Assembly: GCF_003640395.1 (NCBI RefSeq)
Contig: NZ_RBZQ01000004.1
Span: forward strand, 62,001-126,000
Length of the DNA stretch: 64,000 nt
Direction of reading: 5' to 3'
Origin: Stutzerimonas urumqiensis
GTDB taxonomy: Bacteria; Pseudomonadota; Gammaproteobacteria; Pseudomonadales; Pseudomonadaceae
Of this stretch, positions 1 to 14,584 are shown piece by piece. The number at the start of each line of letters is the position of its first letter. The first letter of the stretch is position 1. The notes under the pieces are model-generated. The model worked only from the letters and a program-made list of their open reading frames with translations. It was not told where the DNA came from and ran no database searches. Made by a program: the position numbers and the translations under genes.

Positions 1-2
1 TG

Positions 3-44
3 TCGGGGCTGCGCGAGTTGGCGGAGAGCAAGGCGGGTCGATAG
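3..44 (+). CDS. 3' end of an unidentified gene running off the left edge
   Basis: An open frame runs in from the left edge and stops with TAG at 42-44. Its last residues read SGLRELAESKAGR. A hairpin terminator follows directly, which suits a gene end convergent with gltA. The fragment is too short to identify. Confidence 0.35.
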   Translation, partial: SGLRELAESKAGR

Positions 45-52
45 GGTGAATC

Positions 53-84
53 AAAAAAGGCTGCCTGTGTGGCAGCCTTTTTTT
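53..84. terminator. bidirectional rho-independent terminator after gltA
   Basis: AAAAAAGGCTGCC and GGCAGCCTTTTTT form a perfect stem around the loop TGTGT. There is a T tract on the plus strand and, through the A tract, another on the minus strand. It lies between the stop of gltA (minus strand) and the end of the incoming plus-strand frame, so it can serve both. Confidence 0.85.
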
Positions 85-91
85 GCGGCGA

Positions 92-1363
92 TCAGCGAGG
101 TAGATCGCGCTTGGTGGGGCCGGTATAGAGCTGACGAGGACGTCCGATCTTGTAAGGCCCTGACAGCATTTCCTTCCAATGCGAAATCCAGCCCACGGTA
201 CGTGCCAGGGCGAAGATGACGGTGAACATGCTCGTCGGAATGCCGATCGCCTTGAGGATGATCCCCGAGTAGAAATCGACGTTCGGGTAGAGATTGCGCT
301 CGACGAAATAGGGATCGTTGCGGGCGATCTCTTCGAGCTTCATCGCCAGTTCGAGCTGAGGATCCTGGATGCCGAGCTCGGCCAGTACTTCGTCGCAGGT
401 CTGCTTCATGACCTTGGCGCGCGGATCGAAGTTCTTGTACACGCGGTGGCCGAAGCCCATCAGCTTGAACGGATCGTCCTTGTCCTTGGCCTTGGCGACG
501 AACTTCTCGATGTTGGACACATCGCCAATCTCGTCGAGCATGGTCAGCACGGCTTCGTTCGCGCCGCCATGTGCCGGGCCCCACAGCGCGGCGATACCCG
601 CGGCGATGCAGGCGAAGGGATTGGCGCCGGACGAACCGGCCAGGCGCACTGTCGAGGTAGAGGCGTTCTGCTCATGATCGGCATGCAGGATGAAGATGCG
701 ATCCATGGCCTTGGCCAGCACCGGACTGATCGGTTTGATCTCGCACGGCGTGTTGAACATCATGTGGAGGAAGTTTTCCGCGTAGTCGAGGTCATTGCGC
801 GGATACATCATCGGCTGACCCATCGAGTACTTGTAGACCATCGCCGCCATCGTCGGCATCTTGGCGACCAGGCGCATGGCGGAGATATCGCGGTGGTGCG
901 GGTCGTTGATGTCCAGCGAATCATGATAGAAGGCCGACAGCGCGCCGACGACGCCGCACATGATGGCCATCGGGTGAGCGTCGCGGCGGAAGCCGTTCAG
1001 GAAGGTCTTGAGTTGCTCATGCACCATCGTGTGGTTCTTGATGGCGCTTACGAAGCTTGCCTTCTCCTCTGCATTCGGCAGTTCGCCGTTAAGCAGTAGG
1101 TAGCAGGTCTCCAGGTAATCCGATTTCTCGGCGAGTTGCTCGATGGGGTATCCACGGTGCAACAGGACGCCCTTGTCGCCGTCGATATAGGTGATTTTCG
1201 ACTCGCAGGAAGCGGTCGACATGAAGCCTGGATCGAATGTGAAATGACCCGTGGCGGTCAATCCTCTGACATCTATTACGTCGGGCCCAACGGTGCCGGA
1301 TAATACGGGCAGTTCGACGGGGGCAGCGCCCTCGATGATTAACTGCGCTTTCTTGTCAGCCAT
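92..1363 (-). CDS. gltA: Citrate synthase (type II, hexameric)
   Basis: Condenses oxaloacetate and acetyl-CoA to citrate, the entry step of the TCA cycle, in the cytoplasm. The 423-residue product has the usual length of the large NADH-sensitive Gram-negative form. Visible motifs are [17 protein letters not shown] and [14 protein letters not shown], carrying the two active-site histidines, and NVDFYSGI with the catalytic aspartate. The start beginning MADKKAQ is chosen because an AGGAGGCC ribosome site lies just upstream; 15 further in-frame codons upstream have no such support. The gene is transcribed away from sdhC, with which it shares a 362-bp promoter region. Confidence 0.98.
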   Translation of the reverse strand: MADKKAQLIIEGAAPVELPVLSGTVGPDVIDVRGLTATGHFTFDPGFMSTASCESKITYIDGDKGVLLHRGYPIEQLAEKSDYLETCYLLLNGELPNAEEKASFVSAIKNHTMVHEQLKTFLNGFRRDAHPMAIMCGVVGALSAFYHDSLDINDPHHRDISAMRLVAKMPTMAAMVYKYSMGQPMMYPRNDLDYAENFLHMMFNTPCEIKPISPVLAKAMDRIFILHADHEQNASTSTVRLAGSSGANPFACIAAGIAALWGPAHGGANEAVLTMLDEIGDVSNIEKFVAKAKDKDDPFKLMGFGHRVYKNFDPRAKVMKQTCDEVLAELGIQDPQLELAMKLEEIARNDPYFVERNLYPNVDFYSGIILKAIGIPTSMFTVIFALARTVGWISHWKEMLSGPYKIGRPRQLYTGPTKRDLPR

Positions 1364-1422
1364 GCAAGGCCTCCTGTTTATGCTTGAAATCATCAGACGG
1401 CCCCCCACGCAGGGCCCGCATC

Positions 1423-1450
1423 ACTATAGTGAGATAAATCTCAAAGTCAA
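1423..1450 (-). promoter_or_regulatory. sigma-70 promoter of gltA with an inverted repeat in the spacer
   Basis: Read on the minus strand, TTGACT (1450-1445) is followed after 16 bp by TATAGT (1428-1423), about 60 bp upstream of the gltA start. The spacer holds the inverted repeat GAGAT-AA-ATCTC (1431-1442), and the -10 region lies in the palindrome ACTATAGT. The repeat is placed where a repressor would block polymerase, but its function is inference. Confidence 0.7.
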
Positions 1451-1564
1451 TTTGCCACACCCCCTGCCATAGACGCTCCGGCGTGGCGGCGCGCCATGAA
1501 AAAGCGGCCATGATGGAAGCCGGGCGGGCGGTCTGCAATCAGCCGTTGGTGGCACTTCACCACA

Positions 1565-1593
1565 TTGTCATTAGCCACCTAACTGTCTATACT
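1565..1593 (+). promoter_or_regulatory. sigma-70 promoter of the sdhCDAB operon
   Basis: TTGTCA (1565-1570), a 17-bp spacer and TATACT (1588-1593) make a good promoter about 130 bp upstream of sdhC. The long leader (about 1600-1725) contains no convincing gene. A 240-nt open frame at 1483-1722 starts before this promoter and has no recognisable product. Confidence 0.7.
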
Positions 1594-1725
1594 CGGCGAC
1601 CGACCGCCAGGGGCTCAGCGCCACATTCTCAGGTTGTCACTCATGGGCGGGCAGTGTCCTCAGAGGCACTCTTTCCCAACAACTTTTTGCCCGGCGTCAA
1701 CGGGCTCTCAAGTGTGAAATAAGCC

Positions 1726-2100
1726 GTGAAAAGCCAACGACCTGTAAACCTAGATCTTAGGACTATCAAACTCCCAATCACTGCTTACACGTCGATCCTT
1801 CACCGTGTATCCGGTGTCATCCTGTTCATCGGCATCGCCGTATTGCTGGCGGCGCTGGATGCTTCGCTCTCTTCCGAGGAAGGGTTCGAGCGCGTTCAGG
1901 GCTACTTCGGCAATCCTCTGGCGAAGCTGGTGGTCTGGGCGTTGCTGTCCGCACTGCTGTATCACCTGGTGGCCGGGATCCGCCACCTCGTCATGGACGC
2001 CGGCTACGGCGAAACCCTGGAGGGCGGCAAGCGCGGCTCGAAGATCGTGCTGATCCTTTCTGCGGTCCTGATCATCCTGGCGGGGGTATGGGTATGGTAA
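1726..2100 (+). CDS. sdhC: Succinate dehydrogenase cytochrome b556 subunit
   Basis: Membrane anchor of complex II. With SdhD it binds haem b and ubiquinone in the inner membrane. The 124-residue protein has the N-terminal RPVNLDL signature, SILHRVSG (quinone-site serine and arginine of the family), a haem-ligand region YHLVAGIRHL and three hydrophobic segments. The start is GTG. First gene of sdhCDAB; its stop overlaps the start of sdhD. Confidence 0.96.
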   Translation: MKSQRPVNLDLRTIKLPITAYTSILHRVSGVILFIGIAVLLAALDASLSSEEGFERVQGYFGNPLAKLVVWALLSALLYHLVAGIRHLVMDAGYGETLEGGKRGSKIVLILSAVLIILAGVWVW

Positions 2101-2462
2101 CCAACGTTACGAATTTCTCGCGTTCGGGTCTCTACGACTGGATGGCCCAGCGAGTGACCGCGGTTGTGCTGGCCGCTTATTTCATCTTTCTGCTCGGTTA
2201 CCTGCTGCTCAATCCTGGTCTGGATTACACGCAGTGGAGCGCGCTGTTCTCCACGAGCTGGATGCGCATCTTCAGTCTGTTGGCACTGGTGGCCCTGGCG
2301 ATCCACGCCTGGGTGGGCATGTGGACCATCTCGACCGATTACCTGACCAACATGGCGATCGGCAAGTGGGCCACAGCGGTGCGTTTTCTCTTCCAGGCAG
2401 CCTGCGGCATCGTGATGTTCGCGTTGTTCGTCTGGGGTGTGCAGATTCTTTGGGGTTTCTGA
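2094..2462 (+). CDS. sdhD: Succinate dehydrogenase hydrophobic membrane anchor subunit
   Basis: Second membrane anchor of complex II. The 122-residue protein has three membrane segments, the motif DWMAQRVTAVV near the N terminus, HAWVGMW with the expected haem-ligand histidine, and TDYL with the conserved Asp-Tyr of the quinone site. The ATG at 2094 overlaps the sdhC stop (ATGGTAA). An in-frame ATG two codons upstream (2088) is possible, but close relatives begin MVTNVT. Translationally coupled to sdhC. Confidence 0.95.
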   Translation: MVTNVTNFSRSGLYDWMAQRVTAVVLAAYFIFLLGYLLLNPGLDYTQWSALFSTSWMRIFSLLALVALAIHAWVGMWTISTDYLTNMAIGKWATAVRFLFQAACGIVMFALFVWGVQILWGF

Positions 2463-2465
2463 GTC

Positions 2466-4238
<1,773 letters not shown>

Positions 4239-4250
4239 GGGGGTTCCGAT

Positions 4251-4955
4251 ATGTTGCAAGTCAGTGTTTATCGTTATAACCCCGAGCAGGACGAAAAGCC
4301 GTTCATGCAGGAATTTCAGGTCAATACCGATGGTAAGGATCTGATGGTTCTGGATGTGCTGGCCTTGATCAAGGAGCAGGACCAGGGCTTCTCGTATCGC
4401 CGGTCTTGCCGTGAGGGCGTCTGCGGTTCGGACGGGATGAACATCAACGGCAAGAACGCGCTCGCCTGCATCACCGCGCTCTCGTCTGTCGTAAAGGGCA
4501 ACAAGCTGGTGATCCGGCCGCTGCCGGGGCTGCCGGTCATTCGCGATCTGGTCGTCGATATGGGCATCTTCTACAAGCAGTACGAGAAAGTTCGTCCGTA
4601 CCTGATGAACGATACGCCGCCACCGGCTATCGAACGCCTTCAAAGTCCCGAGGATCGTGAAAAGCTCGACGGACTCTACGAATGCATCCTGTGTGCGTGC
4701 TGCTCAACGAGCTGTCCGTCGTTCTGGTGGAATCCCGACAAGTTCCTCGGTCCGGCTGCGCTGCTTCAGGCCTATCGATTCCTGGCCGACAGCCGTGACA
4801 CCAAAACGGCCGATCGACTGGCGTCCATGGATGATCCGTTCAGCGTGTTCCGGTGCCGCGGCATCATGAACTGCGTCAGCGTCTGTCCGAAGGGTTTGAA
4901 TCCGACCAAAGCCATCGGTCACATTCGCAACATGCTGCTCCAAAGCGGGACCTGA
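4251..4955 (+). CDS. sdhB: Succinate dehydrogenase iron-sulfur subunit
   Basis: Passes electrons from the SdhA flavin to ubiquinone through three Fe-S clusters. In the 234 residues, SCREGVCGSDG plus a later cysteine in ALAC bind the [2Fe-2S] cluster. CILCACCSTSCP and CRGIMNCVSVCPKG supply ligands for the [4Fe-4S] and [3Fe-4S] clusters. It starts 12 bases after sdhA and closes the sdh operon; terminator-like hairpins begin at its stop codon. Confidence 0.98.
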   Translation: MLQVSVYRYNPEQDEKPFMQEFQVNTDGKDLMVLDVLALIKEQDQGFSYRRSCREGVCGSDGMNINGKNALACITALSSVVKGNKLVIRPLPGLPVIRDLVVDMGIFYKQYEKVRPYLMNDTPPPAIERLQSPEDREKLDGLYECILCACCSTSCPSFWWNPDKFLGPAALLQAYRFLADSRDTKTADRLASMDDPFSVFRCRGIMNCVSVCPKGLNPTKAIGHIRNMLLQSGT

Positions 4956-4987
4956 TCGGTCCCGCATGCCCCGAGAAACTTGGGGCA
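4945..4987 (+). other. Two tandem hairpins at the sdhB 3' end
   Basis: GCGGGACC and GGTCCCGC (4945-4965) form a perfect 8-bp stem whose loop holds the sdhB stop codon. ATGCCCC and GGGGCAT (4966-4987) form a second stem. Neither has a T tract. Protection or processing of the sdh mRNA 3' end is inference. Confidence 0.6.
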
Positions 4988-5002
4988 TCGCTTCACGAAC
5001 CT

Positions 5003-5036
5003 CTGCGGCGCCAGCTCAACTCGGCGCCGTAGTTTT
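5003..5036 (+). terminator. Intrinsic terminator or attenuator between sdhB and sucA
   Basis: CTGCGGCGCC (5003-5012) pairs with GGCGCCGTAG (5023-5032), with one G-T pair, and TTTT follows. This has the form of a rho-independent terminator after sdhCDAB. Because sucA lies 180 bp downstream in the same direction, it may also act as an attenuator that sets sdh:suc expression. Confidence 0.6.
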
Positions 5037-5055
5037 AGCCGGGGAGCCTGCTCAC

Positions 5056-5167
5056 AAAGCGGGTTTCCGCTTTGAAATGATGACCAGCAGGGGCACTCGG
5101 GCTGGTACCCGGGCTATCTGCGGGGTTGTGGTGGCTTTCCTGAGTCGCTACGAGGACTCAGGAAGGC
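5056..5167 (+). promoter_or_regulatory. sucA leader: weak promoter candidate and two hairpins
   Basis: A small stem AAAGCGG/CCGCTTT (5056-5073) is followed by a perfect 10-bp stem, TTCCTGAGTC/GACTCAGGAA (5137-5164), extendable to 5134-5167. TTGTGG (5126-5131), 17 bp and TACGAG (5149-5154) form a weak sigma-70 candidate whose -10 falls in the loop of the large hairpin. The sucA start lies 48 bp downstream. Function is inferred. Confidence 0.4.
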
Positions 5168-5214
5168 ACCTGCGATGTCCGCCGGTGGTGTCCCCTTATC
5201 GAGGGTGACCGAGC

Positions 5215-8046
5215 ATGCAAGAAAGCGTAATGCAGCGCATGTGGGACAGCGCCCACCTATCCGGTGGGAATGCGGCCTACGTGGAAGAGCTCTACGAGCT
5301 CTACCTGCACGACCCCAATGCGGTGCCAGATGAGTGGCGCTCGTACTTCCAGAAGTTGCCAGCCGATGGCAGCGCGACGACCGATGTGTCGCACTCGACC
5401 GTGCGGGAGCATTTCGTGCTGCTCGCCAAGAACCAGCGCCGCGCGCAGCCCGTGTCAGCGGGCAGTGTCAGTAGCGATCACGAAAAGAAGCAGGTCGAAG
5501 TACTGCGTCTGATCCAGGCCTATCGCATGCGTGGCCATCAGGCAGCGACGCTCGATCCGCTCGGTCTGCGTGAACGCCCGGCGCCAGCCGACCTTTCGGT
5601 CAATCACTACGGCTTGACCGATGCCGATCTGGATACCGTGTTCCGCACCGGCGATCTTTCGATAGGCAAAGATGAGGCGACTCTGCGGGAGATTCACCAG
5701 GCGCTGCAAGAGACGTATTGCCGCACCATCGGATCCGAGTTCACCCATATCGTCGATTCGGAGCAGCGTCGCTGGTTCCAGCAGCGTCTGGAAAGCGTTC
5801 GCGGCCGGCCATCCTTCTCGCCGGAGCTCAAGAGCCACCTGCTCGAGCGTCTTACCGCCGCGGAAGGTCTCGAGAAGTACCTCGGCACGAAGTACCCGGG
5901 CACCAAGCGCTTCGGCCTCGAAGGCGGTGAAAGCCTGATCCCGTTGCTGGACGAGATCATCCAGCGGACCGGTTCCTATGGCACCAAGGAAGTCGTCATC
6001 GGGATGGCGCACCGTGGCCGCCTCAACGTACTGGTCAATACCTTCGGCAAGAACCCGCGCGACCTTTTCGACGAGTTCGAAGGCAAGAAGGTCGAGGGCC
6101 TGAGTTCGGGCGACGTCAAATACCACCAGGGCTTCTCGTCGAACGTCATGACGCCGGGCGGCGAGGTGCACCTCGCGCTGGCCTTCAACCCGTCTCACCT
6201 TGAGATCGTGTCTCCGGTCGTCGAGGGCTCGGTCCGTGCTCGCCAGGATCGCCGCAACGATCCGGCCGGTGACAAGGTGCTGCCTGTGACCATCCATGGT
6301 GACGCGGCCGTGGCCGGCCAGGGCGTGGTGATGGAAACCTTCCAGATGTCGCAGACCCGCGGCTATCGGACGGGAGGCACCATCCGCATCGTCATCAACA
6401 ACCAGGTGGGCTTCACCACAAGTCGCCAGGAGGATGCGCGCTCCACCGAGTATGCGACCGACGTGGCGAAGATGATCCAGGCGCCGATCTTCCATGTGAA
6501 CGCGGACGATCCGGAGGCCGTGCTGTTCGTCACGCAGCTGGCGGTCGACTATCGCATGCAGTTCAAGCGCGACATCGTCATCGATCTGATCTGCTACCGC
6601 CGTCGCGGCCACAACGAGGCCGACGAGCCGAGCGGCACCCAGCCGCTGATGTATCAGAAGATCGCCAAGCAACGTACCACGCGTGAGCTGTACGCCGATG
6701 CCCTGATCCAGGGTGCGGTGCTTACCGCCGAGCAGGTGCAAGCGAAGATCGACGAGTATCGCGATGCCCTCGATAACGGGCTGCACGTCGTCAAGAGCCT
6801 GGTCAAGGAACCGAACAAGGAACTCTTCGTGGACTGGCGCCCCTACCTGGGCCACGCCTGGACGGCACGCCACGACACCCGCTTCGACCTCAAGACGCTG
6901 CAGGAGCTGTCCAACAAGCTGCTGGACTTGCCGGAAGGTCTGGTAGTCCAGCGCCAGGTCGCCAAGATTCTGGAAGACCGGCAGAAGATGGGTGCGGGTG
7001 CATTGCCGATCAACTGGGGCTACGCCGAGACGATGGCGTACGCGACCCTGTTGTTCGAAGGTCATCCCATCCGCATCACCGGCCAGGACGTCGGCCGCGG
7101 GACCTTTTCGCACCGCCATGCGGCGCTGCATAACCAGAAGGACGGCACCCCCTATCTGCCGCTGCAGCATCTGTACGAGAACCAGCCTCGGTTCGACCTG
7201 TACGACTCGTTCCTTTCGGAAGAGGCGGTGCTGGCGTTCGAGTACGGTTACGCGACGACGACGCCTAACGCACTCGTGATCTGGGAAGCCCAGTTCGGTG
7301 ATTTCGCCAACGGTGCACAGGTCGTGATCGATCAGTTCATCACCAGCGGGGAACACAAGTGGGGCCGCCTCTGTGGGCTCACCATGCTGCTTCCGCATGG
7401 TTATGAAGGGCAGGGGCCGGAGCACTCGTCCGCACGCCTGGAGCGGTACCTGCAGCTTTGTGCCGAGCACAACATCCAGGTCTGCGTACCGACCACGCCG
7501 GCTCAGGTCTACCACATGCTGCGTCGCCAGGTGATTCGCCCGCTGCGCAAGCCACTGGTCGCCCTCACGCCCAAGTCGCTGCTGCGTCACAAGCTGGCCA
7601 TCTCGACGCTGGAAGAGCTGACCGACGGGTCGTTCCAGACCGTCATCGGCGAAGTGGATCAGCTCGACCCGGCGAAGGTGAATCGGCTGGTCCTGTGCAG
7701 CGGCAAGGTCTACTACGATCTGCTGGACAAGCGCCGCAACGAAGGGCGCGAGGACATCGCGATCGTTCGTATCGAGCAGCTGTATCCGTTCCCCGAGGAC
7801 GATCTTGCTGAAGTGCTGGCGCCGTATCAGAACCTCGAACACATCGTATGGTGTCAGGAAGAGCCGATGAACCAGGGGGCGTGGTACTGCAGCCAGCATC
7901 ACATGCGTCGCGTGGCTACCGCACACAAGAAAGGCTTGTTCCTGGAATACGCCGGTCGCGAGGCTTCGGCCGCTCCGGCGGTCGGTTATGCCTCGATGCA
8001 TGCCGAGCAGCAGGAAAAACTCTTGCAGGACGCGTTCACCGTTTAA
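5215..8046 (+). CDS. sucA: 2-oxoglutarate dehydrogenase E1 component
   Basis: Thiamine-diphosphate-dependent decarboxylase of the 2-oxoglutarate dehydrogenase complex; it transfers the succinyl group to the lipoyl arm of SucB. The 943-residue product has family length. GMAHRGRLNVLVN (around residue 265) and HGDAAVAGQGVV (around 362) are E1o cofactor-site signatures, and the N terminus MQESVMQRMWDSAHLSG is typical of Pseudomonas. It heads the sucAB-lpdG-sucCD run, separated from sdhB by a hairpin-rich 259-bp gap. Confidence 0.98.
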   Translation: MQESVMQRMWDSAHLSGGNAAYVEELYELYLHDPNAVPDEWRSYFQKLPADGSATTDVSHSTVREHFVLLAKNQRRAQPVSAGSVSSDHEKKQVEVLRLIQAYRMRGHQAATLDPLGLRERPAPADLSVNHYGLTDADLDTVFRTGDLSIGKDEATLREIHQALQETYCRTIGSEFTHIVDSEQRRWFQQRLESVRGRPSFSPELKSHLLERLTAAEGLEKYLGTKYPGTKRFGLEGGESLIPLLDEIIQRTGSYGTKEVVIGMAHRGRLNVLVNTFGKNPRDLFDEFEGKKVEGLSSGDVKYHQGFSSNVMTPGGEVHLALAFNPSHLEIVSPVVEGSVRARQDRRNDPAGDKVLPVTIHGDAAVAGQGVVMETFQMSQTRGYRTGGTIRIVINNQVGFTTSRQEDARSTEYATDVAKMIQAPIFHVNADDPEAVLFVTQLAVDYRMQFKRDIVIDLICYRRRGHNEADEPSGTQPLMYQKIAKQRTTRELYADALIQGAVLTAEQVQAKIDEYRDALDNGLHVVKSLVKEPNKELFVDWRPYLGHAWTARHDTRFDLKTLQELSNKLLDLPEGLVVQRQVAKILEDRQKMGAGALPINWGYAETMAYATLLFEGHPIRITGQDVGRGTFSHRHAALHNQKDGTPYLPLQHLYENQPRFDLYDSFLSEEAVLAFEYGYATTTPNALVIWEAQFGDFANGAQVVIDQFITSGEHKWGRLCGLTMLLPHGYEGQGPEHSSARLERYLQLCAEHNIQVCVPTTPAQVYHMLRRQVIRPLRKPLVALTPKSLLRHKLAISTLEELTDGSFQTVIGEVDQLDPAKVNRLVLCSGKVYYDLLDKRRNEGREDIAIVRIEQLYPFPEDDLAEVLAPYQNLEHIVWCQEEPMNQGAWYCSQHHMRRVATAHKKGLFLEYAGREASAAPAVGYASMHAEQQEKLLQDAFTV

Positions 8047-8055
8047 TCCCTTCGT

Positions 8056-8081
8056 ACCGGAGCTGCCCGAGCGGCTCCGGT
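8056..8081 (+). other. Intercistronic hairpin, sucA-sucB
   Basis: ACCGGAGC and GCTCCGGT pair across a 10-nt loop in the 64-bp gap between sucA and sucB. There is no T tract, so a processing or mRNA stability element is more likely than a terminator. Confidence 0.5.
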
Positions 8082-8110
8082 GTAAACCGAATCAAAAGGA
8101 CACCTGACTA

Positions 8111-10841
<2,731 letters not shown>

Positions 10842-10942
10842 ACAATAAGAAAACATCGGCGGCTACCGTCGTGCTTCGGCACGCGGACACCGTCCGACTG
10901 TCGGTCTGGCAGTCATCACGGGGCGCTGTCGCCTGTCTCGAA

Positions 10943-10972
10943 TCGAATGATCACGGTGCCGTGGTCATTCGA
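10943..10972 (+). other. Inverted repeat, lpdG-sucC gap
   Basis: TCGAATGATCACGG and CCGTGGTCATTCGA are near-perfect inverted copies around TG, in the 214-bp gap between lpdG and sucC. The near-zero loop fits a protein-binding palindrome as well as an RNA hairpin. No gene or obvious promoter was seen in the rest of the gap. Confidence 0.45.
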
Positions 10973-11055
10973 CGCGTGGCGAGGACGCGTCCTGAAGGTG
11001 GCGCGGCTCACGCAGCGCCGAAAATGCGCAATACCAACGAAGACGGTAGAAAAGC

Positions 11056-12221
<1,166 letters not shown>

Positions 12222-12222
<1 letters not shown>

Positions 12223-13109
12223 TGAGCGTCCTGATCAATAAAGACACCAAAGTCATCTGCCAGGGTTTCACCGGAAGCCAGGGTACCTTCCATAGCGAGC
12301 AGGCCATCGCCTACGGCACCCAGATGGTCGGCGGCGTGACCCCCGGCAAGGGCGGCACCACTCACCTCGGCCTGCCGGTGTTCAACACCGTCAAGGAAGC
12401 GGTCGAAGCGACCGGCGCCGACGCGTCGGTGATCTACGTTCCGGCTCCGTTCTGCAAGGACTCCATCCTGGAAGCGGCGTTCGGCGGCATCAAGCTAATC
12501 GTATGCATCACCGAAGGCATCCCGACCCTCGACATGCTGGACTGCAAGGTCAAGTGCGATGAGCTGGGCGTCCGCCTTATCGGGCCGAACTGCCCGGGCG
12601 TCATCACCCCCGGCGAGTGCAAGATCGGCATCATGCCCGGTCACATCCACCTGCCGGGCAAGGTCGGCATCGTGTCGCGTTCCGGGACCCTGACCTATGA
12701 AGCGGTCAAGCAGACCACCGACGCCGGCTTCGGTCAGTCGACCTGCGTCGGTATCGGCGGCGACCCGATTCCGGGCTCCAACTTCATCGACATCCTGAAG
12801 CTGTTCCAGGACGATCCCAAGACCGAAGCGATCGTCATGATCGGCGAGATCGGTGGTTCGGCCGAGGAAGATGCCGCGGCCTACATCAAGGCCAACGTCA
12901 CCAAGCCGGTCGTGTCCTACATCGCGGGCGTCACCGCACCGCCCGGAAAGCGCATGGGCCATGCCGGCGCCATCATTTCCGGTGGCAAGGGCACTGCGGA
13001 CGAGAAGTTCGCCGCCCTGCAGGATGCTGGTGTGAAGACCGTGCGTTCGCTGGCCGACATCGGTAAGGCACTCGCCGAGCTGACCGGTTGGGAAATGAAG
13101 AAGGCCTAA
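12222..13109 (+). CDS. sucD: Succinyl-CoA ligase alpha subunit
   Basis: CoA-binding subunit that carries the phosphohistidine intermediate. Its 295 residues include the CoA-binding [11 protein letters not shown] near the N terminus, [10 protein letters not shown], and [17 protein letters not shown], which contains the phosphorylated histidine. Last gene of the TCA run; a strong terminator follows 15 bases after the stop. Confidence 0.98.
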
Positions 13110-13123
13110 GCGCCTGCTTCACA

Positions 13124-13151
13124 CAAAGGGCCACCTTCGGGTGGCCCTTTG
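13124..13151 (+). terminator. Terminator of the suc operon
   Basis: CAAAGGGCCACC and GGTGGCCCTTTG form a perfect 12-bp stem with a TTCG loop, starting 15 bases after sucD. The T run is part of the stem. Confidence 0.8.
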
Positions 13152-13212
13152 CATTACGGACCGGACGACGCTCTGGCAGTCTCCGGCAATTCACCTGCGG
13201 TAAGAATTTTCG

Positions 13213-14517
13213 ATGACTCGTTTGAAAGGCTACGATGTCGTGGCACTGGGTTTCATGACCTTCGCGCTGTTCCTGGGCGCGGGGAACATCATCTTCCCGC
13301 CAAGCGCCGGTATGGCGGCTGGCAGCGAACTCTGGATCACCGCCATCGGCTTCCTGCTGACCGGGGTGGGGCTCCCTCTGTTGACGGTGGTGGCGCTCGC
13401 CCGTGTCGGCGGTGGGATGGATCAACTGACTTCGCCCATCGGCCGAATAGCGGGTGTGGCGCTCGCCGTGGCGGTGTACCTCGCGATCGGCCCGCTGTTC
13501 GCGACGCCGCGCACGGCGGTTGTCTCCTTCGAGATGGGCATCGTGCCGTTCACCGGCGTGTCCGACATGGCGCTGCTGGTGTTCAGCTGCCTCTACTTCG
13601 GCCTGGTGCTGTTTCTATCGCTGACGCCGGGCGAATTGGTCGACAGGGTAGGGAAGTTCATCACGCCGCTGTTGATCGTCGCCTTGCTGCTGCTGGGTGG
13701 CGCCGCGATCTTCATGCCGGTCGGGCCTGTCGGTGTGCCGGCACCGGACTATGCCCGCGCGCCGTTCACCAAGGGTTTTCTCGATGGCTACCTGACGATG
13801 GATACGCTGGGCGCGCTGGTGTTCGGCATCGTGATCACGACCGCCGTCCAGAGCCGCGGCATTCGCGAACCTCGGCTGATCACCCGATATACGATCGTGG
13901 CGGGCCTCATGGCCGCGGCTGGGCTCTCGTTGGTTTACCTCGCGCTGTTCTACCTTGGGGCAACCAGTCATGAGATCGCCGCCGGCGCTGAAAACGGCGT
14001 GCAGATCCTGACCGCCTATGTCGATCACCGTTTCGGGCTGGCCGGCAACCTGTTGCTCGCCGTGGTGATCACGCTCGCCTGCCTGACGACTGCCGTTGGC
14101 CTGGTGACGGCCTGCGGCGAGTATTTCAGCGCGCTGCTGCCGGTGTCCTATCGAACCGTCGTCGTGGTGTTTTCGGCGTTCAGCCTGCTGGTCTCGAACC
14201 AGGGCTTGACCCAGCTGATCAGCGTTTCGGTGCCGGTGTTGGTCGGTCTGTATCCGCTGGCAATCGTGCTGGTCGGGCTGAGCCTGATGAGCCGGTGGTG
14301 GCGGCGACCGTCGACCGTGTTCGTTCCGGTCATGGCGGTGACGCTGGTATTCGGCATTGCCGATGGATTCGCAGCGGCCGGACTGAACGCGGTGGTGCCG
14401 GCGTTCTTCACCCAGCTGCCGCTGGCCGACAAGAGCCTGGGCTGGCTCGTGCCGGTCATGCTCACGCTCGTGGTCGCCGCTGTCATCGATCGGCTACGCC
14501 CAACGCATCCGGCCTGA
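13213..14517 (+). CDS. brnQ: Branched-chain amino acid transporter, BrnQ/BraB (LIVCS) family
   Basis: Inner-membrane cation-coupled carrier for leucine, isoleucine and valine. The 434-residue protein has about 12 hydrophobic segments and opens with the family signature LGFMTFALFLGAGNIIFPP, followed by TPRTAVVSFE. Location right after sucD matches braB in P. aeruginosa, which supports that orthologue. The substrate is from family knowledge; the cation is not visible in the sequence. Confidence 0.93.
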   Translation: MTRLKGYDVVALGFMTFALFLGAGNIIFPPSAGMAAGSELWITAIGFLLTGVGLPLLTVVALARVGGGMDQLTSPIGRIAGVALAVAVYLAIGPLFATPRTAVVSFEMGIVPFTGVSDMALLVFSCLYFGLVLFLSLTPGELVDRVGKFITPLLIVALLLLGGAAIFMPVGPVGVPAPDYARAPFTKGFLDGYLTMDTLGALVFGIVITTAVQSRGIREPRLITRYTIVAGLMAAAGLSLVYLALFYLGATSHEIAAGAENGVQILTAYVDHRFGLAGNLLLAVVITLACLTTAVGLVTACGEYFSALLPVSYRTVVVVFSAFSLLVSNQGLTQLISVSVPVLVGLYPLAIVLVGLSLMSRWWRRPSTVFVPVMAVTLVFGIADGFAAAGLNAVVPAFFTQLPLADKSLGWLVPVMLTLVVAAVIDRLRPTHPA

Positions 14518-14533
14518 TATCGGCTGCGTGAAC

Positions 14534-14566
14534 GACACGGCGGCGCACTATACTCGCCGCCGTGTC
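14534..14566 (+). other. Long perfect hairpin after brnQ with a -10-like loop
   Basis: GACACGGCGGCG and CGCCGCCGTGTC form a perfect 12-bp stem. The 9-nt loop contains TATACT. It lies 16 bases after brnQ and just before the next ribosome site, so it may be a terminator without a T tract, a promoter, or both. No good -35 was seen. Confidence 0.45.
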
Positions 14567-14584
14567 ATCACCCGCGGGGACAAC

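Noticed and set aside
1483..1722. Possible 79-codon gene between gltA and sdhC
   Set aside because: It covers the sdh promoter and leader, has no ribosome site and no recognisable product.
5455..8001. Very long open frame antisense to sucA
   Set aside because: Same GC-driven shadow effect; sucA is unmistakable and the antisense product is rich in Arg, His and Gln without any family signature.
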